Counted from the stretch's first letter, positions 16,069 through 24,646 are shown. The stretch is 34,517 bases of DNA from Kutzneria sp. 744 (GCF_000568255.1 NZ_KK037166.1:10106680-10141196); one strand, 5' to 3'. The notes: generated by a model not told the origin, from the sequence alone. Numbers and translations: made by a program.

Positions 16069-16632
16069 ATGGACCGTGCAGCTCAGATCGTCGCCGCCAA
16101 CGTGCGACACCACCGCGCCCGTGCCCAGCTGTCCCTGGCCGACCTCGCCCGGCTGTCCGGCGTGGCCAAGGCGACGCTGTCCAGCCTGGAGGCCGGGGTC
16201 GGCAACCCGACCATCCAGACCCTGTGGTCGATCGCCAACGCGCTCGGGGCCGGCTTCAGCGACCTGCTGGTCGAGCCGGCCGACGAGGCCGAGGTGCACG
16301 TGGTCAGGGGCACGGTCGGCGTGGTGACGCCCGAGGACGGCGCCGAGGCGATCGAGCTCTACAGCCGGTGGCCCGCGCGCGGCATCACCGAGTCCTACGC
16401 CATCGTGCTCGGCGAGGGAACGCGGTACGAGGCCGGGCCGCACGCCATGGGCACGGTGGAGCACCTGATCGTCGTCGAGGGCGCGGCGTTCGCGGGCCCG
16501 GCCGGCAAGCTGGTCCGGCTCGAACGGTTCGACTACGCCCGGTTTCCGGCCGATCGGCCGCACGTCTACGAGTCCATCGACGGCCCGGCGCGCTGCCTGC
16601 TCATCGTGAGCTACGCGCCGCACCAGGCCTGA
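16069..16632 (+). CDS. XRE-family regulator with C-terminal cupin domain
   Basis: A 187-residue protein. Residues 5-65 form an HTH_3-type helix-turn-helix (LSLADLARLSGVAKATLSSLE, then GNPTIQTLWSIANALG). Residues 95-185 form a cupin-like beta barrel with EGTRYEAGPHAMGTVEHLIVVEG. HTH-cupin regulators usually sense small metabolites and control neighbouring amino-acid metabolism or transport genes. The gene is divergent from the NRPS and 27 bases upstream of the lyase gene, probably in one transcript with it. ATG 16069 is chosen; an in-frame TTG at 16057 is an alternative. Neither has a good Shine-Dalgarno, so leaderless translation is possible. Confidence 0.9.
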   Translation: MDRAAQIVAANVRHHRARAQLSLADLARLSGVAKATLSSLEAGVGNPTIQTLWSIANALGAGFSDLLVEPADEAEVHVVRGTVGVVTPEDGAEAIELYSRWPARGITESYAIVLGEGTRYEAGPHAMGTVEHLIVVEGAAFAGPAGKLVRLERFDYARFPADRPHVYESIDGPARCLLIVSYAPHQA

Positions 16633-16659
16633 CCACCAGCCTGACCACCAGGAGGCGCA

Positions 16660-18168
16660 TTGTCCGGGGGGAACGAGACGTCGGTGGCGGCACTCACCGG
16701 CCGGATCAGCGCGGGGCCGACGGAGCTGCTGCGCACCGAGGTGCTGGAGCCGCAGTTCCGCTACGAGGCCGGCGCGCTGCTGCACCACTACGTGCACCTG
16801 GAAAAGGTGCTGCTGCTGGAATTCCGGCGCATGGCGGTGCTGCCGGCCGACCAGGTCGCGGCCATCGCGCGGGCGTTGGACGAGATCACCGCCGACCGGA
16901 TCGTGGAGGGCATGGGCGGCAGCATGTCCGACATGGCCTTCGCGATCGAGCGGTTCGTGCTCGGCCGGCTCGACGCGCCGGCCCCGGCGTGGCACGCCGA
17001 CCGCAGCCGCAACGACCTTCAGGCCTGCGCGCAGCTGATGGCCGCCCGCGAGATCACCCTGGCCGCCGCGGCCGAACTGGCCGGGTGCGCGGCCGCCGCG
17101 ATCGACCGGGTCGGCCCGCTCGCGCACGACGTGATGCCCGGATACACGCACCTCCAGGCCGCCCAGGTGGTGTCGCCGGGTTTCCACCTCGCGGCGCTGT
17201 CCGGACGGCTGCTGCACGCCCTGGCCCGGCTGAGCGACGTCTACGACGGCTTCGACGCCTGCCCGCTCGGCAGCGGCGCCATGGCCGGCCAGGAGCTGGA
17301 CTGGGACCGGCACGCCATGAGCGAGCTGCTCGGGTTCGCCCGGCCCGAACCCCACGCGCTGACCGCCGTCGCGTCCCGGGAATGGCTGCTCGAACTGGCC
17401 GGCGCGTGCTCGACGACCGGTGTGGTGCTGAGCCGGTTCACCACCGACCTGATGGCCTGGACCAGCAGCGCCTACGGTTTCTGCGAGCTGCCCGACGAGC
17501 TCGCCGGCATCTCCTCGGCCATGCCGCAGAAGAAGAACTATCCGATCCTGGAGCGGATCAGGGGGCGGACGGCGCACCTGACCGCGTGGTACGTCGACGT
17601 CGCGACCACCCAGCGCGCGGTGCCCTACGCCAACTCCGTGGAGACCTCCAAGGAGGGCAGCGCCCTGCTCCCGACGGCCATGTCGTCGTTCACCACGGCG
17701 CTCGGCCTGCTTCGCGCCGTCCTCGACGGCCTGGAGTTCCGCGCTGATCGCATGCGCGCCGCCTGCGAGCGGGAGTTCCTCGGCGGTTTCGCGCTGGCCA
17801 ACCGCCTGACGCTCGACGCGGGCGTGCCCTGGCGCACCGCGCAGGTCATCACCGGCGCCTACATCACCGCCGCGATGCGGGCCGGACACGCGCCGGCCGA
17901 CGTCCGCCCCGACCTGTTGGCCACGGCCGCCGAGACGCACGGGCACTCCCTGTCCGATCCCGCCGTTCTGCTGGCCGACGTCTTCAACCCGGACGCCGAG
18001 CTGGCCCGCAAGCGCTCGTACGGCGCCGCGGCTCCCGATCTGGTCCTCGCCGCGCGCGACGAGCAGGCGGCCAGGCTGACCGAGCTGACCGGTCAGTGGC
18101 GGGAGCGGCGGCGGGTCGTCGACGACGCCGTGCACCGCGTCGACCACCTGCTGGGCACTCGGCCGTGA
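16660..18168 (+). CDS. Argininosuccinate lyase-like enzyme (fumarase/aspartase superfamily)
   Basis: A 502-residue protein with the superfamily signatures: the TGRISAGP start, HADRSRNDLQ, a PGYTHLQ-containing block with the conserved His, and the flexible catalytic loop GISSAMPQKKNYPILERIRG. Enzymes of this family eliminate fumarate from N-succinyl compounds or perform related beta-eliminations. True argininosuccinate lyases normally have an Asn-Pro-Asp after the PQKK of the loop; here it is Asn-Tyr-Pro, and the protein is longer than the ~460 residues usual for ArgH. A divergent substrate is therefore likely. It follows an XRE-cupin regulator and precedes an amino-acid transporter by 187 bases. 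TTG 16660 with AGGAGG four bases upstream is the proposed start; GTG 16684 is an alternative. Confidence 0.88.
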   Translation: MSGGNETSVAALTGRISAGPTELLRTEVLEPQFRYEAGALLHHYVHLEKVLLLEFRRMAVLPADQVAAIARALDEITADRIVEGMGGSMSDMAFAIERFVLGRLDAPAPAWHADRSRNDLQACAQLMAAREITLAAAAELAGCAAAAIDRVGPLAHDVMPGYTHLQAAQVVSPGFHLAALSGRLLHALARLSDVYDGFDACPLGSGAMAGQELDWDRHAMSELLGFARPEPHALTAVASREWLLELAGACSTTGVVLSRFTTDLMAWTSSAYGFCELPDELAGISSAMPQKKNYPILERIRGRTAHLTAWYVDVATTQRAVPYANSVETSKEGSALLPTAMSSFTTALGLLRAVLDGLEFRADRMRAACEREFLGGFALANRLTLDAGVPWRTAQVITGAYITAAMRAGHAPADVRPDLLATAAETHGHSLSDPAVLLADVFNPDAELARKRSYGAAAPDLVLAARDEQAARLTELTGQWRERRRVVDDAVHRVDHLLGTRP

Positions 18169-18259
18169 ACCTCGTGACTGCGCGTCCGTAGCCGCACCAC
18201 GGCCACGGCGCAACCCCTTATCGCAGCGCGGCGACCCGCCGGTGGCAAGGCTCCACCAC

Positions 18260-18295
18260 CCGGTAACCGGCGGTCAATTCCCTCGGTAATCGAGG
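18260..18295. promoter_or_regulatory. Two palindromes in the leader of the ABC transporter operon
   Basis: CCGGT-A-ACCGG (18260-18270) and CCTCG-GTAAT-CGAGG (18281-18295) lie 60-95 bases before the permease start. Both contain GGTAA. They are candidate operator sites or leader hairpins for the transport operon. No known riboswitch was recognised. Confidence 0.4.
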
Positions 18296-18355
18296 TAGAA
18301 CGCCTCCGGAATCCGCATAGCATTCGGATGGTCGTCAGCCCGGGGGAGAGCAGTC

Positions 18356-19354
18356 ATGAGTCCAGCACCGCAGCGCACACCTGTGCCGCCGGGTGCTTCC
18401 GTGCCCGTGCGGACGGTGCTCGCCGACGACGACCTCGACGCTCTCGCCACCCTTCCGGTGGTGCCGGTGCGCCATCCCGCCCGCTGGGTCGCGGTGGCCG
18501 TGCTGCTGGTGCTCGCGGCGCAGTTCGTGCACGGGCTGGTCACGAATCCGGGCTGGGACTGGCCGGTGTTCCGGCAGTTCTTCGCCGATTCGACCATTCT
18601 CGGCGCGCTCGGGCTCACGCTGCAGCTGACCGCGTACGGCACGGTGCTGGGGTTCGCGCTGGGCCTGGTGATCGCCCTGATGCGCCTGTCGCACAGCCCC
18701 CTGCTCAACGCGGCGGGATGGCTGTACGTCTGGGTTTTCCGGTCGGTGCCGCTGATCGTGCAGCTGTTGTTCTGGTTCAACCTCGCCTACCTGTACCCGC
18801 GCCTGTCGTTCGGGATTCCGTTCGGGCCGGCGTTCTTCTCCGCGCCCACGCTGCAACTGGTCGGTCCGATGGGCGCGGCGGTCCTCGGTCTCGCGCTGCA
18901 CCAGGCCGCGTACGCCGCGGAGATCATCCGGTCCGGGGTGATCTCGGTCGACCGGGGCCAGCTGCTGGCGGCCGCGGCGCTCGGGATCCCGAAGCGCCGC
19001 CAGCTGACGCGGCTGGTGCTGCCGCAGGCGATGCGGACCATTCTGCCCAATGCCACCAACGAGATCATCACGCTGCTGAAGGGCACGTCGATCGTCTCGG
19101 TGATGGCCCTGGGCGACCTGTTCTACCAGGCGCAGGTCATCTACGGCCGCAACGGCCGCGTGGTGGCGCTGATGATGGTCGCGACGATCTGGTACGTGAT
19201 CCTCACCGCGCTGCTGTCGGTGGTCCAGTACTACGTGGAGCGCTACTTCGCCCGTGGCTCCTCGCAAGCGCTGCCGCCGACGCCGATCCAACGCCTGCGG
19301 ACGTGGCTGGCCCGGATCGCGGCCGGCGGCCGCACGAAGGAGCGGGTGCGATGA
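18356..19354 (+). CDS. Polar amino-acid ABC transporter permease (HisM/GlnP type)
   Basis: A 332-residue integral membrane protein. An N-terminal cytoplasmic segment of about 45 residues is followed by a first membrane helix (WVAVAVLLVLAAQFVHGL), further helices from about residue 80, and the permease-ATPase coupling segment (AAALGIPKRRQLTRLVLPQAMR). The family contains one permease per half-transporter; with no second permease here it probably works as a homodimer. ATG 18356 has GGGGGAG seven bases upstream. The stop overlaps the ATPase start (ATGA). Substrate is not predictable beyond polar amino acids or related sulfur or amine compounds. Confidence 0.93.
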   Translation: MSPAPQRTPVPPGASVPVRTVLADDDLDALATLPVVPVRHPARWVAVAVLLVLAAQFVHGLVTNPGWDWPVFRQFFADSTILGALGLTLQLTAYGTVLGFALGLVIALMRLSHSPLLNAAGWLYVWVFRSVPLIVQLLFWFNLAYLYPRLSFGIPFGPAFFSAPTLQLVGPMGAAVLGLALHQAAYAAEIIRSGVISVDRGQLLAAAALGIPKRRQLTRLVLPQAMRTILPNATNEIITLLKGTSIVSVMALGDLFYQAQVIYGRNGRVVALMMVATIWYVILTALLSVVQYYVERYFARGSSQALPPTPIQRLRTWLARIAAGGRTKERVR

Positions 19355-20127
19355 CGGCGTCGACGGTGCCGCCCATGGTCCGCGTGCGTGGCGTGCACAA
19401 GAGCTACCACGACAACACCGTGCTCAAGGGCGTCGACCTGGATGTCGCGCCCGGCTCGGTGACCGTGCTGATCGGCCCGTCCGGCGCGGGCAAGTCGACC
19501 CTGCTGCGCGTGATCAACCACCTGGAGAAGGTGGACCGCGGTTATGTCATGGTCGACGGCGAGCTGATCGGCCACCGCCGCGCCGGCGGCCGGCTGCACG
19601 AGCTGCGGGAGAGCGAGATCCTCAAGCAGCGCACCAACATCGGCTTCGTGTTCCAGGACTTCAACCTGTTCGCGAATCTGACGGTGCTGCAGAACGTCGC
19701 CGAGGCGCCGATCTCCGCGCAGCGACGACGCCCGGCCGAGGTGTACCCGATGGCGCGCGAGCTGCTCGACCGGGTGGGCCTGGCCGACAAGGCCGACGAG
19801 TATCCGCGCCGGCTGTCCGGCGGCCAGCAGCAGCGGGTGGCGATCGCGCGGGCGCTTGCCTTGCGGCCCAAGCTGTTGCTGTTCGACGAGCCGACGTCGG
19901 CGCTGGACCCGGAACTGGTCGGCGAGGTGCTGGCGGTGATGCGCTCGCTGGCCGACCAGGGCACCACCATGGTCGTGGTGACGCACGAGATGGCGTTCGC
20001 GCGCGAGGTCGCCGACACCGTGGTGTTCATGGCGGACGGCGCGGTGGTCGAGCAGGGCCCGCCGGATCGGCTGCTGGTCCGCCCCGATCACGAGCGCACC
20101 CGGAGTTTCCTGGCCAAGTTCCTGTAG
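19351..20127 (+). CDS. Amino-acid ABC transporter ATP-binding protein
   Basis: A 258-residue ATPase with Walker A GPSGAGKS, a Q-loop in FVFQDFNLF, signature LSGGQQQRVAIARAL, Walker B LLLFDEPTSALDPE and a switch His in VVVTHEM. It belongs to the GlnQ/HisP subfamily that pairs with HisM-type permeases. It starts inside the permease stop codon and is followed after 32 bases by the lipoprotein gene, so the three are one operon. Confidence 0.95.
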   Translation: MTASTVPPMVRVRGVHKSYHDNTVLKGVDLDVAPGSVTVLIGPSGAGKSTLLRVINHLEKVDRGYVMVDGELIGHRRAGGRLHELRESEILKQRTNIGFVFQDFNLFANLTVLQNVAEAPISAQRRRPAEVYPMARELLDRVGLADKADEYPRRLSGGQQQRVAIARALALRPKLLLFDEPTSALDPELVGEVLAVMRSLADQGTTMVVVTHEMAFAREVADTVVFMADGAVVEQGPPDRLLVRPDHERTRSFLAKFL

Positions 20128-20159
20128 TTCCCCGAAGTCGCGGTGTCTGGAGGACGACA

Positions 20160-21116
20160 ATGCGCCGAGTATCGGCGGCCGGCCTGGTGCTGGTGGCGGT
20201 CACGCTGCTGGCCGGGTGTGACGCGACCAAGGGCGGCGATCCGGCCGCGCCGGGCACGTCCCACGCGGTGGCCATCAACCTCGCTCCCGACCAGAACCGG
20301 CTGCGGGCCACCAAGGTGGCTTCGATCGCCGACACGGCGCCGGCGGCCGTGCGCCAGCGGGGCACGCTGCTGGTCGGCGGCACCATCGACAACACGCCGC
20401 CACTGAGCTGCTACGCCACCGACAACAAGACGCCGATCGGCTTCGAGTACGACGTCGCGGTGCTCGTCGGCGACGTGCTCGGCCTGAAGACCGAGCGCGA
20501 GGTCACCTCGTGGGAGAACCTGTTCCTCGGCGTCGACAGCGGCCGCTTCGACCTCGGCTTCTCCAACATCGCGGTGACCGAGGCGCGCAAGCAGAAGTAC
20601 GACTTCGCCACCTACCGCCAGGATCTGCTGGCCGTCGAGGCGCGGTCGGACGCGAACTTCACGGTGACCAAGCCCGCCGACCTGGCCGGCAAGACCGTCG
20701 CGCTGAACTCGGGCACCAACCAGGAGCAGGTGATCCTGCGGTGGAGCGCGCAGGACAAGGCCGCGGGCCTGCAGCCGATCACCATCCAGTACTACCAGAA
20801 GGCCACCGACTACTACCTGGCCCTGCAGTCCGGGCGGGTGGACGCCTACGTCGGCCCGAACCCGACGGCCTCGTTCCACGCGCTGACCACCGGCCAGTCG
20901 AAGGTCGTCGGCGTGATCGCGGACAGCAAGGGCCAGGTGGCCAGCCTCGTGGCGGCGATGTCCAAGAAGGACAGTGGCATGGCCGCGCCCGTGGCGGCGG
21001 CGATCGACGAGCTGATCCGCGACGGGAAGTACGCAGAACTACTGGGGCGGTGGGGCCTGTCCAGCGAGGCCGTGCCCAAGTCCCTGGTCAACCCGGAGGG
21101 ACCGGCCGGTACGTGA
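20160..21116 (+). CDS. Amino-acid-type substrate-binding lipoprotein of the ABC transporter
   Basis: A 318-residue protein with a lipoprotein signal peptide: basic Arg2-Arg3, a hydrophobic core and lipobox LLAGC with Cys20. The mature part is a type 3 extracellular solute-binding domain (PIGFEYDVAVLVGDVLG, SGRFDLGFSNIAVTEARK, YYLALQSGRVDAYVG). It would be anchored outside the membrane and deliver ligand to the permease dimer. GGAGG at 20149-20153 lies six bases before the ATG. It is followed seven bases later by the LLM monooxygenase, suggesting that the imported compound is the monooxygenase substrate, possibly a sulfur- or amine-containing molecule. Confidence 0.94.
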   Translation: MRRVSAAGLVLVAVTLLAGCDATKGGDPAAPGTSHAVAINLAPDQNRLRATKVASIADTAPAAVRQRGTLLVGGTIDNTPPLSCYATDNKTPIGFEYDVAVLVGDVLGLKTEREVTSWENLFLGVDSGRFDLGFSNIAVTEARKQKYDFATYRQDLLAVEARSDANFTVTKPADLAGKTVALNSGTNQEQVILRWSAQDKAAGLQPITIQYYQKATDYYLALQSGRVDAYVGPNPTASFHALTTGQSKVVGVIADSKGQVASLVAAMSKKDSGMAAPVAAAIDELIRDGKYAELLGRWGLSSEAVPKSLVNPEGPAGT

Positions 21117-21123
21117 GCAACCC

Positions 21124-22239
21124 ATGATGCACCTCTCAACGATGATCGACGGATTCGGCGCGCATCCGGCGGCATGGCGCTCGCCGGGCGTGACACCCGG
21201 CGACCTGTTCGACCCCATGCGCGCCGTGGCGCTGGCCAGGCTGGCCGAAGAGGGCCTGCTGGACTTCGTGACCCTGGACGACCAGCGCGTGGAGTCGCCG
21301 CAGCCCGGCACCACGTTCGGCGCCCTCGACGCGCCGCTCGTGCTCGCGCTGGCCGCCGCGCACACCCACCGCATCGGACTCGTGCCGACGGGTGTGACGC
21401 GCGGCGACCCGGTGGCGATGGCGGCCCGGATCGCCACGCTCGACCGCGTCAGCGGCGGGCGCGGCGGCTGGCGGCCGAGAGTGTTCCTCACCGACGAGGA
21501 GCGCCGCAACGCGACCGCCGACCCTGAGGCCTACGCGGACTTCACCGACCAGCGCTTCCAGCACGTCACCGAGTACGTCGACGCGGTGATCCGGTTCTGG
21601 GACAGCTGGGCCGACGACGCCGTCGCGGCCGACGGGACGGCGCCGGAGTTCGTCGACCCGCAGCGGATGCGGCCGGCCCACATGTGCGGGGAACAGGTGC
21701 ACGCCACCGGGTTCGGGGGCATCCCGACCTCGGCCGACGGCCAGCCGCTGCTGGTCACGCTGGCGCATTTCACGGCCCCGTTCAAACTGGCGGCCCGGCA
21801 CGCCGACATCGTGTGCATCACGCCGTTCACGCTGGACGAGATCCTGGCGGTGCGGGCGGAACTGGCCCAGTGGTGCGTGGATCTGCACCGCGGGCGCACC
21901 CCGCTGACCGTGCTGGCCGACCTGAACGTGGTGCTCGGGCCGACCGAGGCCGCAGCCCGTGAGCGCCTGGCCTTCCTGGACGCCCGCTTCGGCTCGACGT
22001 TCAGCTCCGACGCCGCGACCTTTGTCGGCACGCCGGAAGGGCTGGCCGACTTCATGGAGCACTGGCACACCGACGGCGGTGTCGACGGTTTCCGGCTGCG
22101 TCCGGCCGTCCTGCCGGACGATCTGTCCACTGTGGTCACCGAGCTGGTGCCGCTGCTTCAGCGGCGCGGGCTGTACAAGACGTCCTATCCGGACACTCCG
22201 CTGCGGTTCCGTCTGCGGACCGCCGCCCACGTCGGATGA
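21124..22239 (+). CDS. LLM-class FMN-dependent monooxygenase (luciferase-like)
   Basis: A 371-residue protein of the bacterial luciferase/NtaA-DszA superfamily: a TIM-barrel pattern with ARLAEEGLLDFVTLDD near residue 40, a GLVPTG strand, TLDRVSGGRGGW, and the later FVGTPEGLADFMEHW typical of these enzymes. They oxidise organosulfur, amine or chelator substrates using FMNH2 from a partner reductase. The gene is fourth in the transporter operon, and its stop overlaps the ATG of the GNAT gene. An in-frame second ATG at 21127 is also possible as start. A flavin reductase fragment at the left edge of the window is a conceivable but distant partner. Confidence 0.9.
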   Translation: MMHLSTMIDGFGAHPAAWRSPGVTPGDLFDPMRAVALARLAEEGLLDFVTLDDQRVESPQPGTTFGALDAPLVLALAAAHTHRIGLVPTGVTRGDPVAMAARIATLDRVSGGRGGWRPRVFLTDEERRNATADPEAYADFTDQRFQHVTEYVDAVIRFWDSWADDAVAADGTAPEFVDPQRMRPAHMCGEQVHATGFGGIPTSADGQPLLVTLAHFTAPFKLAARHADIVCITPFTLDEILAVRAELAQWCVDLHRGRTPLTVLADLNVVLGPTEAAARERLAFLDARFGSTFSSDAATFVGTPEGLADFMEHWHTDGGVDGFRLRPAVLPDDLSTVVTELVPLLQRRGLYKTSYPDTPLRFRLRTAAHVG

Positions 22240-22535
22240 GCGCTCCGGATCTCGTGGTCCAGCGGATCGGCCTCGCCGATCCGCTGGCCGCGCCGTTGCT
22301 GGCCGGTCTCACCCACGAGTACCGGGTCCGGTACGGCGCGGGCGCGGACCGTGAGATGAGCGCGTACGACGGCTCCGAGTTCGATCCGCCGGACGGCGGG
22401 TTCCTGGTGCTGACCTCCGCGGGAATGACCGTGGCCGGTGGCGGCTTTCGCCGGCACGGCCCGGATTCCGCGGAGCTCAAGCGGGTCTGGACGAGCCCGG
22501 CCCACCGCAGGACGGGACTGCCCATCCAAGAGTAG
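22236..22535 (+). pseudogene. GNAT-family acetyltransferase, truncated at the 3' end
   Basis: The reading frame starts inside the monooxygenase stop (ATGA) and encodes 99 residues of a GNAT-like protein. It breaks off right after LKRVWTSPAHRRTGL, which corresponds to the beginning of the acetyl-CoA-binding strand-loop; complete GNAT proteins continue for another 50-70 residues. From about base 22515 the sequence changes to lower-GC DNA with no GNAT similarity and a TAG soon follows. The acetyl-CoA site is therefore incomplete and the protein is probably non-functional. The break looks like a recombination or insertion junction. Confidence 0.7.
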
Positions 22536-22714
22536 CGTTGGGAGGTTCCCTACTGGCGTCGAACCGCTCACTTAGACGCCTTCGGTGTTTAAGCTCAACC
22601 ACAGGAGAGCTCCCTGTTGGAGAAAGTGTACCGTTCCAAAAGCGCTTAGTCACCACGTCCCCCACGCAACGCACTACGTCGACCGGTGTGCGGGAGGGCT
22701 TTTTGCGCGGCCGG
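22516..22714. other. Low-GC segment between the truncated GNAT and the MFS gene
   Basis: About 165 bases (to about 22680) that are AT-richer than the flanks, beginning exactly where the GNAT similarity stops. No open frame shows a recognisable family. A TTTTT run occurs at 22700-22704. It could be the end of an inserted element or island, but no terminal repeats or target-site duplication could be identified by eye. Confidence 0.4.
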
Positions 22715-24178
22715 CTAGGCCACCGCGTTGTCCACAGCGGACTCCTCGGCCTGCGGCGCGGCCTGGGCCGGCTTACGCAGCACCGACATGGCCACGATGA
22801 ACGCCACCACGGCGAACCCGGAGGCCACGAAGAACGCGGTGTGGAAGCCGGCGGTCAGCGCCTCGAGCTCGCTGGAGCCGGTGGCCTTGAGCGCGTCGGT
22901 CCGGTCCGCGGCCAGCGCGGCCAGCACCGAGAGGCCCAGCGCGCCACCGACCTGCTGGCTGGTGTTGAACATGCCCGACGCCAGGCCGGAGTCGGCCGCG
23001 GTCGCGCCGGACATGCCCAGCGTCATCAGCGCCGGCATCGCCGCGCCGAAGCCCACACCGATGATGATCATCGCCGGCAGCACGTCCACCACGAACGAGC
23101 CGCCGATCGGGGCCCGGCCCAGCAGCGCGAGGCCGATCGCGATCAGCACCAGGCCGGCGCCGAGCACGGTCCGCTCGCCGAACCTGCCGATCAGCTGGGC
23201 CGACAGGCCCAGTGCGACCGCGCCGATGGCCACCGCGACCGGGATCAGGCCGAGACCGGTGTTCAGCGCGTTGAAGCCGAGGGACTGCTGCAGGTACAGC
23301 GCGCTGAAGAACAGGAAGCCGAACATGCCGGCCACCATCAGGAACTGCGTGATGTTGGCGCCGGAGACGTTGCGGGAGCGGAACATCCGCAGCGGCAGCA
23401 GCGGCGTGGCCGCCTTGGCCTCGCGGATCACGAAGCCGACCAGCAACGCGATCGCGATCACGCCGGTGACCAGCGTGTTCACCGAGGCGAAGCCGTAGTT
23501 CGCGGTGTTGACGATGGTGTAGATGGCGATGATCAGGCCGCCGGTGACCAGCAGGCCGCCGGTGACGTCGGAGCCACCCTGCGCGCCGATGCCGGTGTCC
23601 TTGGCCAGCAGCTTCAGCGCGAACAGGATGGTCACCACGCCGATCGGGATGTTGATCAGGAAGATCCACGGCCACGACACGGCCTGGGTCAGCACGCCGC
23701 CCAGCAGCGAGCCGATCGAGCCGCCGCCGGCCTGCACGAAGCTGAACACGCCGATGGCCTTGCCCAGGTCCTTGGGCTCGGGGAACAGCGGGAAGATCAT
23801 GCCGAGCAGCACCGCCGAGCACATCGCCCCGCCGATGCCCTGCACGAACCGGGCGCCGATCAGCATGCCCGCGTTGCTGGCCAGGCCGCACGCGATCGAC
23901 GACAGGGTGAACACCACCATGCCGGCGATGAACATGCGCCTGCGGCCCCACAGGTCGCCCAGCCGGCCGGCCAACAGCAGCAGGCCGCCGAAGGAGGCCA
24001 CGTAGGCGTTGACCACCCAGGCCAGGCTGGACTCGGAGAAGCCGAGGTCGGACTTGATGAACGGCAGGGCGACGCTGACGATCGTCTGGTCAATGATGAT
24101 CATCAAGGTCCCCCCGCAGATCACCGCGAGAGCTGCCCACCGGTTGCTGGGAGGAGCGTCGATCCTGGTCATTTCCAA
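22715..24178 (-). CDS. DHA2-family MFS multidrug exporter (14 TM)
   Basis: A 487-residue, strongly hydrophobic protein with the DHA2 pattern: an N-terminal helix with IDQTIVSVALP, then WVVNAYVASFGGLLLLAGRL, motif A GRLGDLWGRRRMF, the motif C-like region near GGGSIGSLLGG, and VSWPWIFLINIPIG. The length and hydrophobic segments fit 14 membrane helices. Proton-driven export of drugs or antibiotics is the usual role. It is divergent from an HxlR-type regulator across an operator-like repeat, the standard arrangement for a repressor-controlled exporter. It may give self-resistance or export for one of the flanking biosynthetic loci. Confidence 0.93.
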   Translation of the reverse strand: MEMTRIDAPPSNRWAALAVICGGTLMIIIDQTIVSVALPFIKSDLGFSESSLAWVVNAYVASFGGLLLLAGRLGDLWGRRRMFIAGMVVFTLSSIACGLASNAGMLIGARFVQGIGGAMCSAVLLGMIFPLFPEPKDLGKAIGVFSFVQAGGGSIGSLLGGVLTQAVSWPWIFLINIPIGVVTILFALKLLAKDTGIGAQGGSDVTGGLLVTGGLIIAIYTIVNTANYGFASVNTLVTGVIAIALLVGFVIREAKAATPLLPLRMFRSRNVSGANITQFLMVAGMFGFLFFSALYLQQSLGFNALNTGLGLIPVAVAIGAVALGLSAQLIGRFGERTVLGAGLVLIAIGLALLGRAPIGGSFVVDVLPAMIIIGVGFGAAMPALMTLGMSGATAADSGLASGMFNTSQQVGGALGLSVLAALAADRTDALKATGSSELEALTAGFHTAFFVASGFAVVAFIVAMSVLRKPAQAAPQAEESAVDNAVA

Positions 24179-24198
24179 CCTTCCATGAGGTACGACTT

Positions 24199-24222
24199 GT
24201 AACTGACGTAATTATCGGTAAC
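24199..24222. promoter_or_regulatory. Three phased GTAAY repeats, putative HxlR operator
   Basis: GTAAC (24199-24203), GTAAT (24208-24212) and GTAAC (24218-24222) are spaced 9-10 bases apart, so all face the same side of the helix. They lie in the short, AT-rich divergent region between the MFS and HxlR genes. They are a good candidate for regulator binding that controls both promoters. Confidence 0.5.
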
Positions 24223-24251
24223 CATCAGGCATGGTGAAAGGAGGCACTTTG

Positions 24252-24644
24252 TTGAAACAGGGGAACACCAGTGTGTCCGAGCAGGTCATGGCCGAGGGAT
24301 GCCCGGTTCGGGAGGTGCTCGACCGGGTGGCCGGGAAGTGGAGCATCCTCATCGTGGTCGCCGCGGCGCAGGGGCCGATCCGGTTCACCGAGCTCGAACG
24401 CTCGATCGAGGGGATCAGCCGCCGGATGCTCACGCTGACCCTGCGCAACCTGGAGCGGGACGGCCTGATGGTCCGCCGGGTCTATCCGACCGTCCCGCCC
24501 AAGGTCGAGTACGAGCTCACGCCCATCGCCCGGGAACTGCACCGGTCCCTGGTCACGCTGACCGACTGGGCCGGCAAGCACCGGCACACGATCGCCGCCG
24601 CCCGCCGCGCCTACGACGAGGGGCACGAGCACGTGCCGGCCTGA
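24252..24644 (+). CDS. HxlR-family winged-helix transcriptional regulator
   Basis: About 130 residues with the HxlR domain: CPVREVLDRVAGKWSILIV with the conserved N-terminal Cys, then RFTELERSIEGISRRMLTLTLRNLERDGL and the wing VPPKVEYELT. These are small dimeric repressors or activators, several of which sense electrophiles or quinones through the Cys. The TTG at 24252 is proposed as the start because a perfect AAAGGAGG lies at 24237-24244 with seven bases of spacing; the upstream ATG at 24231 would place this Shine-Dalgarno inside the gene. It is divergent from the exporter gene and ends two bases before the oxidase stop on the other strand. Confidence 0.9.
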   Translation: MKQGNTSVSEQVMAEGCPVREVLDRVAGKWSILIVVAAAQGPIRFTELERSIEGISRRMLTLTLRNLERDGLMVRRVYPTVPPKVEYELTPIARELHRSLVTLTDWAGKHRHTIAAARRAYDEGHEHVPA

Positions 24645-24646
24645 GC

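Noticed and set aside
13957-18213. 1418-codon minus-strand open frame
   Set aside because: It runs antisense across the lyase and XRE genes and then through the NRPS in a wrong frame; low-complexity composition and no motifs.
22538-24202. 554-codon plus-strand open frame opposite the MFS gene
   Set aside because: Its His/Asp/Gln/Arg-rich composition is the mirror of a hydrophobic membrane protein gene; no domain.
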